Source of the DNA: Myxocyprinus asiaticus
Lineage: Eukaryota; Chordata; Actinopteri; Cypriniformes; Catostomidae
Length of the DNA stretch: 64,000 nucleotides
Direction: 5' to 3'
NCBI RefSeq assembly: GCF_019703515.2
Contig: NC_059374.1
Location: 18,135,595-18,199,594 of the forward strand
The position numbers were made by a program, and so were the translations under genes. The notes under the pieces are model-generated. The model saw only the letters and a list, made by a program, of their open reading frames with translations, was not told the origin of the DNA and made no database searches. Positions 22,507 through 32,255 of this stretch are shown piece after piece. Position 1 is the stretch's first letter. Every line of letters begins with the position of its first letter.

Positions 22507-23970
22507 TCATCGGGAAAATGTTGTTGTCAATTCTAAGTATTCACAAATTTAAACTTTCAGACATGCTGTAATTCAGACAAATATGACGGTTTGTTTTAAA
22601 AAAATTGTAAGAATTACATGTGTATGAATTTTAAGATGCCCATTTTCTAAAGTCATTACGGTAGTAATTCTGACTCGCTGCACAGAGAGCACAGAGATGT
22701 TAAAATGCTGCAAATGGGTATAAAAACGAAATAAACAACAAATAAACATGCGGTTACAAATCTGAGTATACATGATGTAACGTGAGTCTTGACAATCAGA
22801 CGGTGTGTGACGGTGCAGTTTCAGCTTCACTCCCTTCAACATGCACTCTCTGGGTGTCAATCAAACAAGCATGCTCACCGGATGCTCTTAATATCTCATT
22901 GGTCACTCATCCCAGAGCTATTCTTTGAGAACCCCAATTTAAATCAGATTAATGTTGGTCACAATACCACTAATAACAGCAATTACACTTTAACCTTAGT
23001 GGTACCACGTCTTCACACATTTTCTTAATAATTAGTTATTTGTTTTACAACAAAACACCAAAGGTGGTAATCAAATCATAGATACTACACTGTAAAAAAT
23101 TGCCAGTATTTTACAAGATTTAACAGTAATTTCTTACAATAAAATACTGTTTTCAATATTTGACTGTAAAATCAATGCAGGCTAGGTCTGTCACAACACA
23201 ATAAATTACTGTGAAAAAAGACATTTGAATATCGCACTGCATTATGGGAAAATAGTGTTTCGTTTGAATTCACCTTTATGGTGTTTAGTGTTCACTTTGT
23301 ATGGGACCTTATCTTATTTATTTTTATTTAAATATCTCCCAGTTGGTGCAATTGTGTTTAAGCACACAGTTTATTTTACTGTGATGTATGGAGAAAATAT
23401 TCAATTTAGTGGTTAACTTTATGCCAGACCATGATGTATAAACTACACCATATGATGCATTTGAAAGTAATAAAATAGTATCATTTTATATGAACAATGA
23501 GGAAAGGATGTTTGCAATGCTAGGCTATAATATGTTTGGTTTTATCGCTCATTAACTTTTTATCATGAGTTGTCAATCAATCACCCAAGATACCAACACT
23601 CAGTATACAAAACTCAATGATTTTGGAGTTTTGGAGCTTGTAATGGATATATCTTTCTTATTTTTTACATATCTCTGCTGTGTGTGATGGTCTCATGGGT
23701 TTTATAGGTTACCAGTATGTCACAATGATCTTTGATTGTGACAACAGAACTATTCATAACTTGTTTTCAATAAAAATAACTGTTAGCAATTCACAATAAA
23801 TGTAATTTTAATGTCATTTTACTGTGTGCGGCATTAAACATATAACTGCAGCATATAACTTAAAAAACTAGGGATCGGTATCGGCCAGTCTTAGTGTTAA
23901 AAAAATTAGTGATCGTATCGGTAGGGTGACCAGATTCCTGCTTGAGGAAAACGGGACAGCCCCCTTCCAG
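22507..23970. other. No gene; further transposon ends
   Basis: 'cactgtaaaaaattgccagt' at 23088 and 'cattttactgtgtgcggc' at about 23814 look like the two ends of a short non-autonomous element. 'agggatcggtatcggcc' at 23870 and 'gtagggtgaccagattcctg' at 23921 look like ends of two more. No exon is recognised. Confidence 0.35.
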
Positions 23971-24227
23971 CAAAAATTCATTTTTTTACTATTGTATAAT
24001 TGTAATTACAATGTAATAACTATTGTATCGGTTGTTATTGGGCATTAACCATACAATTGCAAATGGAGTAGCCAAAAGACCCTTGCTGGGACACAAACAC
24101 TTAAGAAATATTTAATTATATCACATAGGTTTCTTAAAGAGTTGTTAATTATGTGATATCATTATGTGAGTAGTAGTGAACTAATTAATTAATGATCGTA
24201 GTTTTGCATATTTACTACATCTTTACT

Positions 24228-24436
24228 ACAATAACACTTTATTTTACGGTGTCCTTATTATACATATAACATGTATTGACTATAATAATAACAGTAAATT
24301 ATGCATAGTTACAAGCAACCAACCCTATTCCAAACCCTAAACCTATAGTAAGTACATGTTGCTAATTAATATTACTCATATTAATTACTTGTGTAATTAC
24401 ACTATAACAAGGACACTGTAAAATAAAGTGTAACCC
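24228..24436. mobile_element. Short TIR element (MITE-like), about 209 bp
   Basis: The left end 'aacactttattttacggtgt' followed by 'ccttatta' is mirrored by 'taacaaggacactgtaaaat' followed by 'aaagtgtaacc'. The inverted repeats are about 27 bp with two or three mismatches. The interior is non-coding and contains 'ccaaaccctaaacctatag'. It lies within the AT-rich array. Confidence 0.7.
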
Positions 24437-25194
24437 ATCTTTCACATATTTTGTATGTTAGCTATGATAAAAAATCTGTTTAAAGCAAACATTTGACCTT
24501 TTATATAATAAATTAAAATAACAGTAACTATGTGCAATTGCCAACTGAAATTACATTTTGTGACCTATCATAAATCAGCATGATATTTGCACAGATTAGC
24601 TTTGTATTTAAATTACTATGGACCTTTTTACTGTTTTACAATAACATATTACAATGTTACAATGTAATTACTATTTAATCACTTTTTCTTAGGCTTCACC
24701 TTAAATTCACAAATGAAGCTGCCATAATACGCTTGCTGGGTTGAAAACTGAAGAAATCTTTAATGATACCAAATAATTTGCCTACAACATTGCAAAGTAA
24801 AATCTGTTTACAGCATAAATTTGACATTTTATATAATACATAACAATAAAAGTAACCATATAAAATTGCAAAATGACATTCATTTTACTCAATAATTTTA
24901 ATGTAATTACACAAATGTAAAATGTCATAAACCAACACAGAAGGTTTTTCTGAAGATTAATTTAATATTTGATTCACTGTGGCCCTTTTTACTATCATAT
25001 AGTGACATTGTAGTTACAATGTAATGACTATTTAATCTACTATTATTAGGCATTAACAATAAAACATATATAAAAATAAATAAAATAAAATGAAAAACAT
25101 TTGCACTGTACATAACAGATTGTATTAGATTTGCACTACCCATGTGTATGTGTGTATGTATGTATGTGTGTGTCTGTACGTATGTGTAAAATTA

Positions 25195-25347
25195 GTTTTA
25201 TTTTTTATTTTTTATTATTATCTATGTCTTGCTGCTGTTTTTGTATTGTTGTACACTGGAAGCTCCTGTCACCAAGACAAATTCCTTGTATGTGTAAGCA
25301 TACTTGGCAATAAAGCTGATTCTGATTCTGATTCTGATTCTGATTCT
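25195..25347 (+). mobile_element. LINE 3' tail with hexamer repeat
   Basis: 'ggaagctcctgtcaccaaga', 'caaattccttgtatgtgtaa' and 'cttggcaataaagctgattc' followed by five TGATTC units (about 25317-25347). This is the typical 3' untranslated end of a fish CR1/L2-clade LINE, whose terminal short tandem repeat stands in for poly(A). No coding part remains. Confidence 0.65.
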
Positions 25348-25771
25348 ACATTTAGAGCCAAAATACCTGTGCTGGGAAACAAAAATGAAAGTTAGGAATA
25401 AGAATATTTCATTAAGGATCATGTAATTTTGTCTATTTGCTATATCTCACATATTTTGCAAGTTTGCTATGATTAAAAAAATGTTTTAAGCATAAATCTT
25501 ACCTTTTAATGCTTACTAACCTTGACAAATGAGCTACATAACCTGGGCTGTACTCCAGAGATGTTCACGAGTCTTTCATCACGAGTCCAAGTCAAATCTC
25601 AAGTCACTAAAACATCTTTTACATATAAATTTTTTTTTTTTTAAACTCTACTTAAAAATTATAAATGTATGATCTTTAAAAAATCTGGGATACTAATAGG
25701 ATTCTACCTGAACTTGTAAAAATGTATTTTATTTATTTCACTTTATTAACTTAATTAACTTAACCTGTAAG

Positions 25772-25799
25772 TTTTTTTTTTTTTTTTTTTTTTTTTTTT
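25772..25799. repeat. T28 homopolymer
   Basis: Twenty-eight consecutive T, possibly the inverted poly(A) tail of a retroposed sequence. Confidence 0.9.
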
Positions 25800-25914
25800 G
25801 TTGTAATAGAGGTGCCGCAGTTTTTCTCATGGTCAGTTCAACAAGGCTCAGAACTCGCACGCAAGCAATGCGATATGACATAAGCAATGCAGTGTAATGT
25901 GATATCATTTGGTA

Positions 25915-26729
25915 GGGCTGGGCGATTTGGCCAAAAAAAAAAATCACAATATTTTTTTCATATCGTTTTATATATCGATATTTATCACAATATATATTGT
26001 ACATTTCATATCATTAATGGGGCAGAACTGCATTCCACATGTTTGTTAGACCTCAAGAATGAATTAAACATAACTTGTTTGTTTACAAGTAAATTCCATA
26101 GGATACCTTTAAAGTAGACTCAGTTTAGGATTTAATCCTTCATAGGGTGTGTGACCTCTTTTGATGGAATTTTGTCAATTTCATTATCTTCAGCTGATGT
26201 CTGACTCCACTAAAAGACTTTCTTGTGACGTTTCACTGTCCAGCTCAGTAGTTGGTGGTAATGTACGATAAACTGGATTGCCAACCAGCAATAAACATCA
26301 CCAGAAGAAAACTTTCTTGCCTTTGACAGCGCTATGGATCATGACATTTTTTTTTAACTAATAGTACATAAATAAACTGCAATGTTAATGCCGGAGTTGA
26401 TGTTGTGTTCAGCCGGCAGCTGTTGTATTGCATTGTCAGTGCTGTCTTGTTCGGTACACAACGATATTAAATTACAGATCCTGATTGGTTTCCATGACAG
26501 CAGGGCTGCCTGCTTATACTTCCTAACAGGCTGATTTCATGTCTGTGATTCACATAGATAGTTGTGTGTATTACTTTGCCGAACTGCTTGCATTTTTAGA
26601 TACACATACCTGTTTCTATCAGCTACTCTAGATTTAGAATTTAGGCTAAATATAGAAAATTACTAAAAAGTTTTTCATTGATATCAAAACTTTTTTCAAT
26701 AAATATCTATATCGTTTTATCACCCAGCC
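25915..26729. mobile_element. hAT-like non-autonomous element
   Basis: 'tagggctgggcgatttggcc' at 25913 and 'atcgttttatcacccagcca' ending near 26730 are inverted ends of a common teleost hAT group, with subterminal 'atatcgata' motifs on both sides. No transposase frame is seen, and the target duplication is not clear. Confidence 0.55.
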
Positions 26730-27042
26730 ATTTCAATAGGTATAATTTTGACAAAAACTCCACAAAAAGTTCTCCCAGTTGCCCACAAAAAACTGTACAC
26801 ATGCTGATTGCAAGATGCTAAAATACAGGACAAATCTCTCTCTTTCTCGCACACACACACAGACAGACAGAGATAAAGAGAATGGGGAGAGGCAGCATAT
26901 ACGAAAACATTAATAAAAGCACTAGGTTTAAATTGACGCAAACTCTGGTTGGCGTTGGCGATCCTAATGAGCTATGTAGCTACACTACCCAATGTTTGCG
27001 ACAGTACAATATTAGCTAGCTTTGTGTGTTAAAGTGACTAAC

Positions 27043-27207
27043 CTTTGAGAATGTCTTCTTCCAGAAGTTTCTGCTTCTGAGGGCACATCCAGATATGGGC
27101 ACAAATGGCACAGCAGGTGCCATCATGTTTAATGGGACTCTTATCAAATTTTGGGGTTCACGTGGAAATACATCATCGAATTCTATGATAAGGGCCCGAT
27201 CGATCAT
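27043..27207 (-). CDS. Candidate first coding exon, unknown gene
   Basis: On the minus strand an ATG at 27207 opens a 55-codon frame. It runs to a strong splice donor, CAAAG followed by GTTAGT, at 27043/27042. The peptide begins M-I-D-R-A-L-I-I-E-F-D-D-V-F and ends K-T-F-S-K. I recognise no family, and no following exon could be found downstream (lower coordinates). The young LTR element at 27234 sits just 5' of this ATG, so any promoter of such a gene would now be about 5 kb further away. It may instead be transposase debris from an enclosing DNA element. Confidence 0.25.
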
Positions 27208-27228
27208 GAAACACAGGGAAATGTGAAG

Positions 27229-27233
27229 CAGAT
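27229..27233. repeat. 5-bp target duplication, left
   Basis: CAGAT, identical to 32251-32255, flanking the Gmr1-like element. Confidence 0.9.
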
Positions 27234-27568
27234 TGTGGCAGCGGGGGCGTGGTCAAGCATCTCTCCGGAGAGAGAAAGCGGTAAGGGCGCTTACACCTGA
27301 GCGAAATTATGTCTAACACCTGTCTCTAATTTCAGTGAGCATGGGGAGAGCGGCATAAATAGAGCGACACAACACTCAGTCGAGAGAGAGACTGGATATG
27401 ACAGAGCCGAGCCAGAGCAAGGATTTCCTAATAGTGAGAGTTTATTTGTAGAAACAGTGTGTGTTAGTGTTTAGACAGCGTATAAAGGTAAACTGTAAAG
27501 TGGTGTCGAGGAAGAGGGGAAATAACTCACCTGAAGAAGGAAAACTGCTTCTCGCGTCATCTTTTACA
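27234..27568 (+). repeat. 5' LTR
   Basis: 335 bp, starting TGTGGCAG and ending TTTTACA. A TATA-like 'gcataaatagagcg' at about 27352 probably drives transcription. Compared with the 3' LTR it lacks three bases and so reads AATAAC instead of AATAAA near 27520. Its two substitutions are both in CpG context. Confidence 0.95.
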
Positions 27569-27569
27569 C

Positions 27570-27594
27570 TGGTGCCGAAACCCGGGATTGAAGT
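27570..27594 (+). promoter_or_regulatory. Primer binding site, tRNA-Phe
   Basis: TGGTGCCGAAACCCGGGAT, one base after the LTR, is complementary to the CCA end, acceptor stem and T-arm of eukaryotic tRNA-Phe (acceptor stem GCCGAAA). The match continues with one mismatch into GAA. It primes minus-strand cDNA. Confidence 0.85.
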
Positions 27595-27605
27595 TTGGGT
27601 CGAAG

Positions 27606-28646
27606 ATGGATGGAGGTCGTCCCGTAGAGTCCTCCCAGTTGGCGGAGATCCTCCAAGCCCTCGCCAGCCTACATCGGAACCACCAACAAACGCTGCTTGA
27701 GCTCCGACAAGATCAAGACCGCCGGTTTGTCGAGCTCATGCATGCTCAAGCCGAGGACCGGCAGGCGATCCGGAGCCTCCTCAGCCAGAGGGCATCCTCA
27801 GCCGCGACCCCGGACACACCCACGCCGTTACCCCCGCCAGCATTACAGAAAATGGGGGCGGCGGACGACCCCGAGGCTTTCCTGGATTTGTTTGAGCGGA
27901 CCACCGAGATCTGGGGCTGGCCGCTTGACCAATGGGCAGCCCGATTGATCCCATTATTGTCCGGGGAAGCCCAGCTCGCGGCTCAACAACTGCCAGCGTC
28001 GAGCCTCCTGGCCTACGGAGATCTAAAAAAAGCCATCTTGCAACGGGTTGGTCGCACTCCGGAGGAAAGTCGTCAACTCTTCCGGAGCTTGAAGTTGGAA
28101 AGCTCTGACCGCCCATTTGCCTTTGCCCAGCGGCTCCGTGACACCTGCCAAAGATGGCTGCTAGCAGGGGATCGCGACGTCCAGGGAATTATCGACCAGG
28201 TGGTACTGGAACAGTTCATAGTTCGACTGCCAAAAGGGACGGCGGAGTGGGTCCAGTGCCACCGCCCGGCGTCGTTGGAGGAAGCTATCCAACTTGCGGA
28301 GGACCACATGGCGGCGATCCCGAGGGCGGAAGATCCCTCCTACGTTTTCTCTCCTCCCTCTGTTTCTTCCCCCTCCCCTCTCTCTCTCTCGTCTGCTCTC
28401 TCTCCAGGTCCCATTCCTGCCCCACGCAGACGAGGAGGAACTCAGCCCCTGAGACCAGTTCCCCGGGTGTGGGAGGCGACACCTTCCCCTACTCCAAAGC
28501 CCCGCTGCTCCCCCCTCGGGGGGGGCACCCGCCGACGCAAGTGTGGGCGTAGCGCCTGGGCCGGCCTGCTGGAGGTGCGGAGACCCAAGCCACTTCCGAG
28601 ATCAGTGCCCTCTGATGGAGCTGGGGACGGTGGTGCAGGTCTCTGA
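27606..28646 (+). CDS. gag: Gag polyprotein with SCAN-like capsid region
   Basis: I start at the first ATG after the primer site (M-D-G-G-R-P). About 25-60 residues in there is an E/Q-rich, coiled-coil-like stretch, followed by a proline-rich hinge. A capsid region includes F-L-D-L-F-E-R and L-S-G-E-A-Q-L-A-A-Q. From about 28068 to 28317 the sequence is SCAN-like: R-Q-L-F-R-S, then F-A-Q-R-L-R-D-T-C-Q-R-W, then L-E-Q-F-I-V-R-L-P, then E-E-A-I-Q-L-A-E-D-H. SCAN domains of vertebrate zinc-finger proteins are thought to descend from Gmr1-type capsids. A serine/proline-rich tail follows. In this frame the last 50 or so residues (after about 28500) are off-frame: the zinc knuckle lies in the pol frame. 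It forms the element's virus-like particle. Confidence 0.9.
   Translation: MDGGRPVESSQLAEILQALASLHRNHQQTLLELRQDQDRRFVELMHAQAEDRQAIRSLLSQRASSAATPDTPTPLPPPALQKMGAADDPEAFLDLFERTTEIWGWPLDQWAARLIPLLSGEAQLAAQQLPASSLLAYGDLKKAILQRVGRTPEESRQLFRSLKLESSDRPFAFAQRLRDTCQRWLLAGDRDVQGIIDQVVLEQFIVRLPKGTAEWVQCHRPASLEEAIQLAEDHMAAIPRAEDPSYVFSPPSVSSPSPLSLSSALSPGPIPAPRRRGGTQPLRPVPRVWEATPSPTPKPRCSPLGGGTRRRKCGRSAWAGLLEVRRPKPLPRSVPSDGAGDGGAGL
28510..28525 (+). other. Gag-pol frame-change site (homopolymers)
   Basis: Six C (28510-28515), TC, then eight G (28518-28525). Sensible coding moves from the gag frame to the next frame (+1) within or near this run. It could be a slippage error in this copy or a programmed shift. 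The sequence alone does not decide. Confidence 0.6.
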
Positions 28647-29637
28647 CCTCCCACAGGCTGCCCCCGACCGGGCCGGAGCGTACCGGATACCGGTAAGTGT
28701 CAAGGGGGGTACTCACCAAGCGTTGGTGGATACCGGGTGTAATCAAACCACTATCCACCAACGCCTGGTTCAACCCGAGGCATTGGTCACATCCAAAACG
28801 GTGAAGGTGAAGTGTGTACACGGGGATATTCACAAGTATCCAGTGGTGACCCTGACAATTAAATTTCGGGGGAAAAAGCATAGAGTGGAGGCTGCGGTTA
28901 GTTCCCGCCTCACCCATCTGCTGATTTTGGGGACTGATTGGCCTGATTTTAGAGTTTTATTAAAGGGAATTTGCGCGGATGGGTCCTGTGTGAAAAAAGG
29001 GAGATGTGTGATGTGCGATGCTCTGGCAGGGGAGGCGGAGCCGGGGCCGTCCTCGACAGCTCCACGTCATGATGACGAGAGAGGGGGAGAGGCTGCAGCC
29101 CCTCCCCTTCTCAGGGAATTCCCTGAGGGGGATTTCCCTTTGGAGCAGTCGCGAGACGAAACCCTCAAACACACCTTTGACCAAGTGAGAGTCATCGATG
29201 GTCAACGACTCCAGCCTGACATCGCACTTTCATACCCCTATTTTGCAATTATAAATGAGCGGTTGTATCGAGTGACACAGGACACTCGGACCAAAGAGGA
29301 TACAACCCAACTTTTGATTCCAAGGAGCCGTCGGGAAATGGTATTCCAGGCGGCTCATTATAATCCCATGGCAGGTCATCTAGGAGAAAGGAAAACACTG
29401 AACCGTCTAATAGCCCATTTCTATTGGCCGGGCATTGGCGGCGATGTCCGCAGGTGGTGTGCGGCATGCCGCGAATGCCAGCTGGTTAACCCACCGGCCA
29501 CCCCAAAAGCGCCATTGCGCCCTCTCCCTCTGATCGAGGTCCCCTTTGAGAGAATTGGAATGGACCTCGTCGGGCCATTAGAACGGTCAGCACGCGGACA
29601 TCGCTTTGTATTGGTCCTAGTGGACTATGCAACGTGA
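28543..29637 (+). pseudogene. pol: Zinc knuckle, protease and integrase N-part
   Basis: The frame is open well upstream of 28543 and continues gag. A CCHC zinc knuckle, C-W-R-C-G-D-P-S-H-F-R-D-Q-C, sits at 28567-28608. The aspartic protease has V-D-T-G at 28726-28737 and I-L-G-T-D-W about 65 residues on. A linker leads to the integrase H2C2 zinc finger (H...H...C-A-A-C-R-E-C) near 29350-29475. The DDE core starts with the first Asp at 29563-29565 in M-D-L-V-G-P-L. The frame ends at TGA 29635-29637, between the first and second catalytic Asp. Downstream sequence continues in the same frame, so this is one pol cut by a single nonsense change at a CpG. Confidence 0.9.
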
Positions 29638-31869
29638 TATCCGGAAGCCGTGCCTCTTCGCAACATCTCAGCACGCAGTGTTGCAGAGGCACTCTTCAAA
29701 ATAATCTCCCGGGTGGGGATTCCGAAAGAAATCCTCACCGATCAGGGCACAACATTTATGTCACGAACACTACGCGAACTGTACGAATTATTAAATATTA
29801 AATCGATTCGCACCAGCGTGTACCATCCTCAAACGGATGGCCTGGTGGAACGATTTAATAAAACCCTCAAAAACATGATTCGTAAGTTCGTGCACGATGA
29901 TTCTAGAAATTGGGATAAATGGCTCGACCCCCTGTTATTTGCAGTACGAGAGGTCCCGCAAGCCTCCACTGGCTTCTCCCCATTCGAGCTGCTGTATGGG
30001 CGATACCCACGCGGCGTGCTTGATGTAATGCGAGAGGCCTGGGAGGAAGGACCTTCAAACAGTAAAAATGAAATTCAGTACGTTCTTGATCTTAGAGCAA
30101 AACTCCACACCTTGGGGCAACTAACACAGGAGAATTTGCTCCAAGCTCAAGAACGACAGTGCCGACTGTATGACAGGGGAACTCAGCTAAGGGAATTTGC
30201 ACCGGGAGATAAAGTGCTTGCATTGCTTCCCACATCGAGCTCTAAATTACTCGCCAAGTGGCAAGGACCCTTTGAGGTCACACGACGAGTGGGAGATCTC
30301 GATTATGAGGTTAAACGAACCAATAGAGGGGACGCACGTCAAATATACCACCTCAATCTCCTAAAATTGTGGAGGGAGGCGGTCCCCGTGACGTTGGCTA
30401 CGGTGGTTCCCGAGAAGGCGGAGCTCGGACCGGAGGTGAGTTCAAAACATAAACAGTTCACCCCGGTCACTTGCGGAGACCACCTCTCACCGAGCCAACT
30501 CGCGGAGGTTGCCAAGTTGCAACAGGAGTTTGCAGATGTGTTCTCCCCTCTACTGGGACGTACAAACCTCATCCATCACCACATCGAGACCGAGCTGGGG
30601 GTGGTGGTACGTAGCCGCCCCTATCGACTACCCGAACACAAAAAGAAAATTGTTCGGGAAGAATTGGATGCGATGCTTGATATGGGGGTAATAGAAGAAT
30701 CCCACAGCGATTGGTCCAGCCCAGTTGTTCTAGTGCCTAAGAGCGACGGGTCTGTGCGATTCTGTGTGGATTACAGGAAAGTCAACGCGGTGTCTAAATT
30801 TGATGCGTATCCAATGCCTCGCGTTGATGAGTTGCTCGATCGGTTGGGCACTGCTCGGTTTTATTCGACATTGGATTTGACGAAGGGTTATTGGCAGATC
30901 CCCTTGACACCAATTTCCCGTGAGAAAACCGCCTTCTCCACACCGTTTGGATTACACCAATTTGTGACACTTCCGTTCAGTTTGTTTGGAGCCCCGGCTA
31001 CGTTTCAGCGTCTCATGGACCGAATCCTCAGGCCGCATTCAGCTTACGCCGCTGCCTATTTAGATGACATCATCATTTATAGCAATGATTGGCAGCGGCA
31101 TATGCAACATCTGAGGGCGGTTCTGAGATCGCTGCGCCGAGCGGGACTCACAGCGAACCCGAAGAAGTGCGCGATTGGACGGGTGGAGGTACGGTATCTG
31201 GGGTTCCACTTGGGCCACGGGCAGGTGCGTCCCCAAATTGACAAGACAGCGGCGATTGCGACCTGCCCGAGACCCAAGACCAAAAAGGGGGTGAGACAGT
31301 TCCTGGGGCTGGCTGGCTATTATAGAAGGTTTGTGCCTAATTATTCGGACGTCACCAGCCCGCTGATTGATCTCACTAAAAAGGGAGCTCCAGATCCGGT
31401 CCAGTGGACGAAGCAGTGTCAACGGGCGTTCACGCAAGTTAAAGCCGCACTTTGCGGGGGGCCGCTGTTACATTCACCTGACTTCTCTCTCCCTTTTGTT
31501 TTACAGACAGATGCTTCAGACAGGGGGCTGGGGGCCGTACTCTCGCAGGTGGTGGAGGGGGAGGAGCGCCCGGTGCTGTACATTAGCCGTAAGCTCTCGT
31601 TAAGGGAAACTAAGTACAGCACCGTGGAAAAGGAGTGTCTCGCCATCAAGTGGGCGGTCCTCACTCTCCGATACTACCTGCTGGGGCGGGCCTTCACCCT
31701 CTGCTCGGATCACGCCCCACTCCAGTGGCTCCACCGCATGAAAGATACTAACTCCCGGATCACCCGTTGGTATCTGGCTCTTCAGCCGTTTAAGTTCAAG
31801 GTGGTCCACAGACCGGGGGCGCAGATGGCTGTCGCCGACTTCCTTTCCAGGAATGGGGGGGAGTGGTAG
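29638..31869 (+). pseudogene. pol: Integrase C-part, RT and RNase H
   Basis: Same frame as the preceding segment. The second catalytic Asp (L-T-D-Q-G) is at 29740-29742 and the Glu (V-E-R-F-N-K) at 29848-29850. A GPY/F-type module (K-W-Q-G-P-F-E-V) follows near 30260, and there is no chromodomain after it. RT begins near 30440, with W-S-S-P-V-V-L-V-P-K, D-Y-R-K-V-N, L-D-L-T-K-G-Y-W-Q-I and the catalytic Y-L-D-D at 31057-31068. RNase H has T-D-A-S-D (Asp at 31510) and ends A-D-F-L-S-R-N. The stop is TAG at 31867-31869. The domains look undamaged. An internal ATG at 29650 is not a likely native start. Confidence 0.9.
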
Positions 31870-31895
31870 GCAGGCTGGATGTCGCCCCGGCCTGA

Positions 31896-31912
31896 GTCGG
31901 GCGGTGGGGATA
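31896..31912 (+). promoter_or_regulatory. Polypurine tract
   Basis: A G-rich 'gggcggtggggata' abuts the 3' LTR start and would prime plus-strand DNA. It is short and interrupted by pyrimidines, but is in the right place. Confidence 0.65.
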
Positions 31913-32250
31913 TGTGGCAGCGGGGGCGTGGTCAAGCATCTCTCCGGAGAGAGAAAGCGGTAAGGGCGCTTACACCTGAGCGAAATTATGTCTAACACCT
32001 GTCTCTAATTTCAGTGAGCACGGGGAGAGCGGCATAAATAGAGCGACGCAACACTCAGTCGAGAGAGAGACTGGATATGACAGAGCCGAGCCAGAGCAAG
32101 GATTTCCTAATAGTGAGAGTTTATTTGTAGAAACAGTGTGTGTTAGTGTTTAGACAGCGTATAAAGGTAAACTGTAAAGTGGTGTCGAGGAAGAGGGGAA
32201 ATAAAGCCTCACCTGAAGAAGGAAAACTGCTTCTCGCGTCATCTTTTACA
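31913..32250 (+). repeat. 3' LTR
   Basis: 338 bp, TG...CA. It keeps an AATAAA polyadenylation signal at 32200-32205 that the 5' LTR lacks. Otherwise it matches the 5' LTR except at two positions. Confidence 0.95.
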
Positions 32251-32255
32251 CAGAT
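32251..32255. repeat. 5-bp target duplication, right
   Basis: CAGAT, the partner of 27229-27233. Confidence 0.9.

Larger units (their letters stand above)
20130..25540. repeat. Broken AT-rich repeat array
   Basis: A degenerate unit recurs at about 20130-20470, 21630-21720, 23970-24110, 24500-24760, 24820-25060 and 25350-25540. Diagnostic blocks are 'taaccatgtg(t/c)aattgc', 'gtggcc(a/t)ttttaactatt', 'ttacaatgtaat(a/g)ac', 'ggcattaac' and 'cccttgctgggacacaaa'. Other transposons interrupt it. It looks like an old dispersed or tandem repeat broken by later insertions. No coding capacity is seen. Confidence 0.55.
27234..32250 (+). mobile_element. Gmr1-like Ty3/gypsy LTR retrotransposon
   Basis: A complete 5.0-kb element: 5' LTR, tRNA-Phe primer site, gag, protease, integrase, reverse transcriptase, RNase H, polypurine tract and 3' LTR, flanked by CAGAT. 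Integrase precedes reverse transcriptase, the reverse of ordinary Ty3/gypsy. This arrangement is known from the Gmr1 group of deuterostome elements. The LTRs differ by two substitutions and one 3-bp indel in about 335 bp, so the insertion is recent. One in-frame TGA in the integrase and a gag-pol frame change near 28510-28525 are the only defects I see. There is no envelope gene. Confidence 0.95.

Noticed and set aside
27588..27605. Gag start at an upstream TTG
   Set aside because: Non-ATG codon overlapping the end of the primer-binding site. The ATG at 27606 is in frame and better placed.
29650..29652. Separate gene starting at an ATG just after the integrase stop
   Set aside because: Integrase core motifs continue in the same frame across the TGA, so this is one interrupted pol and not a new gene.
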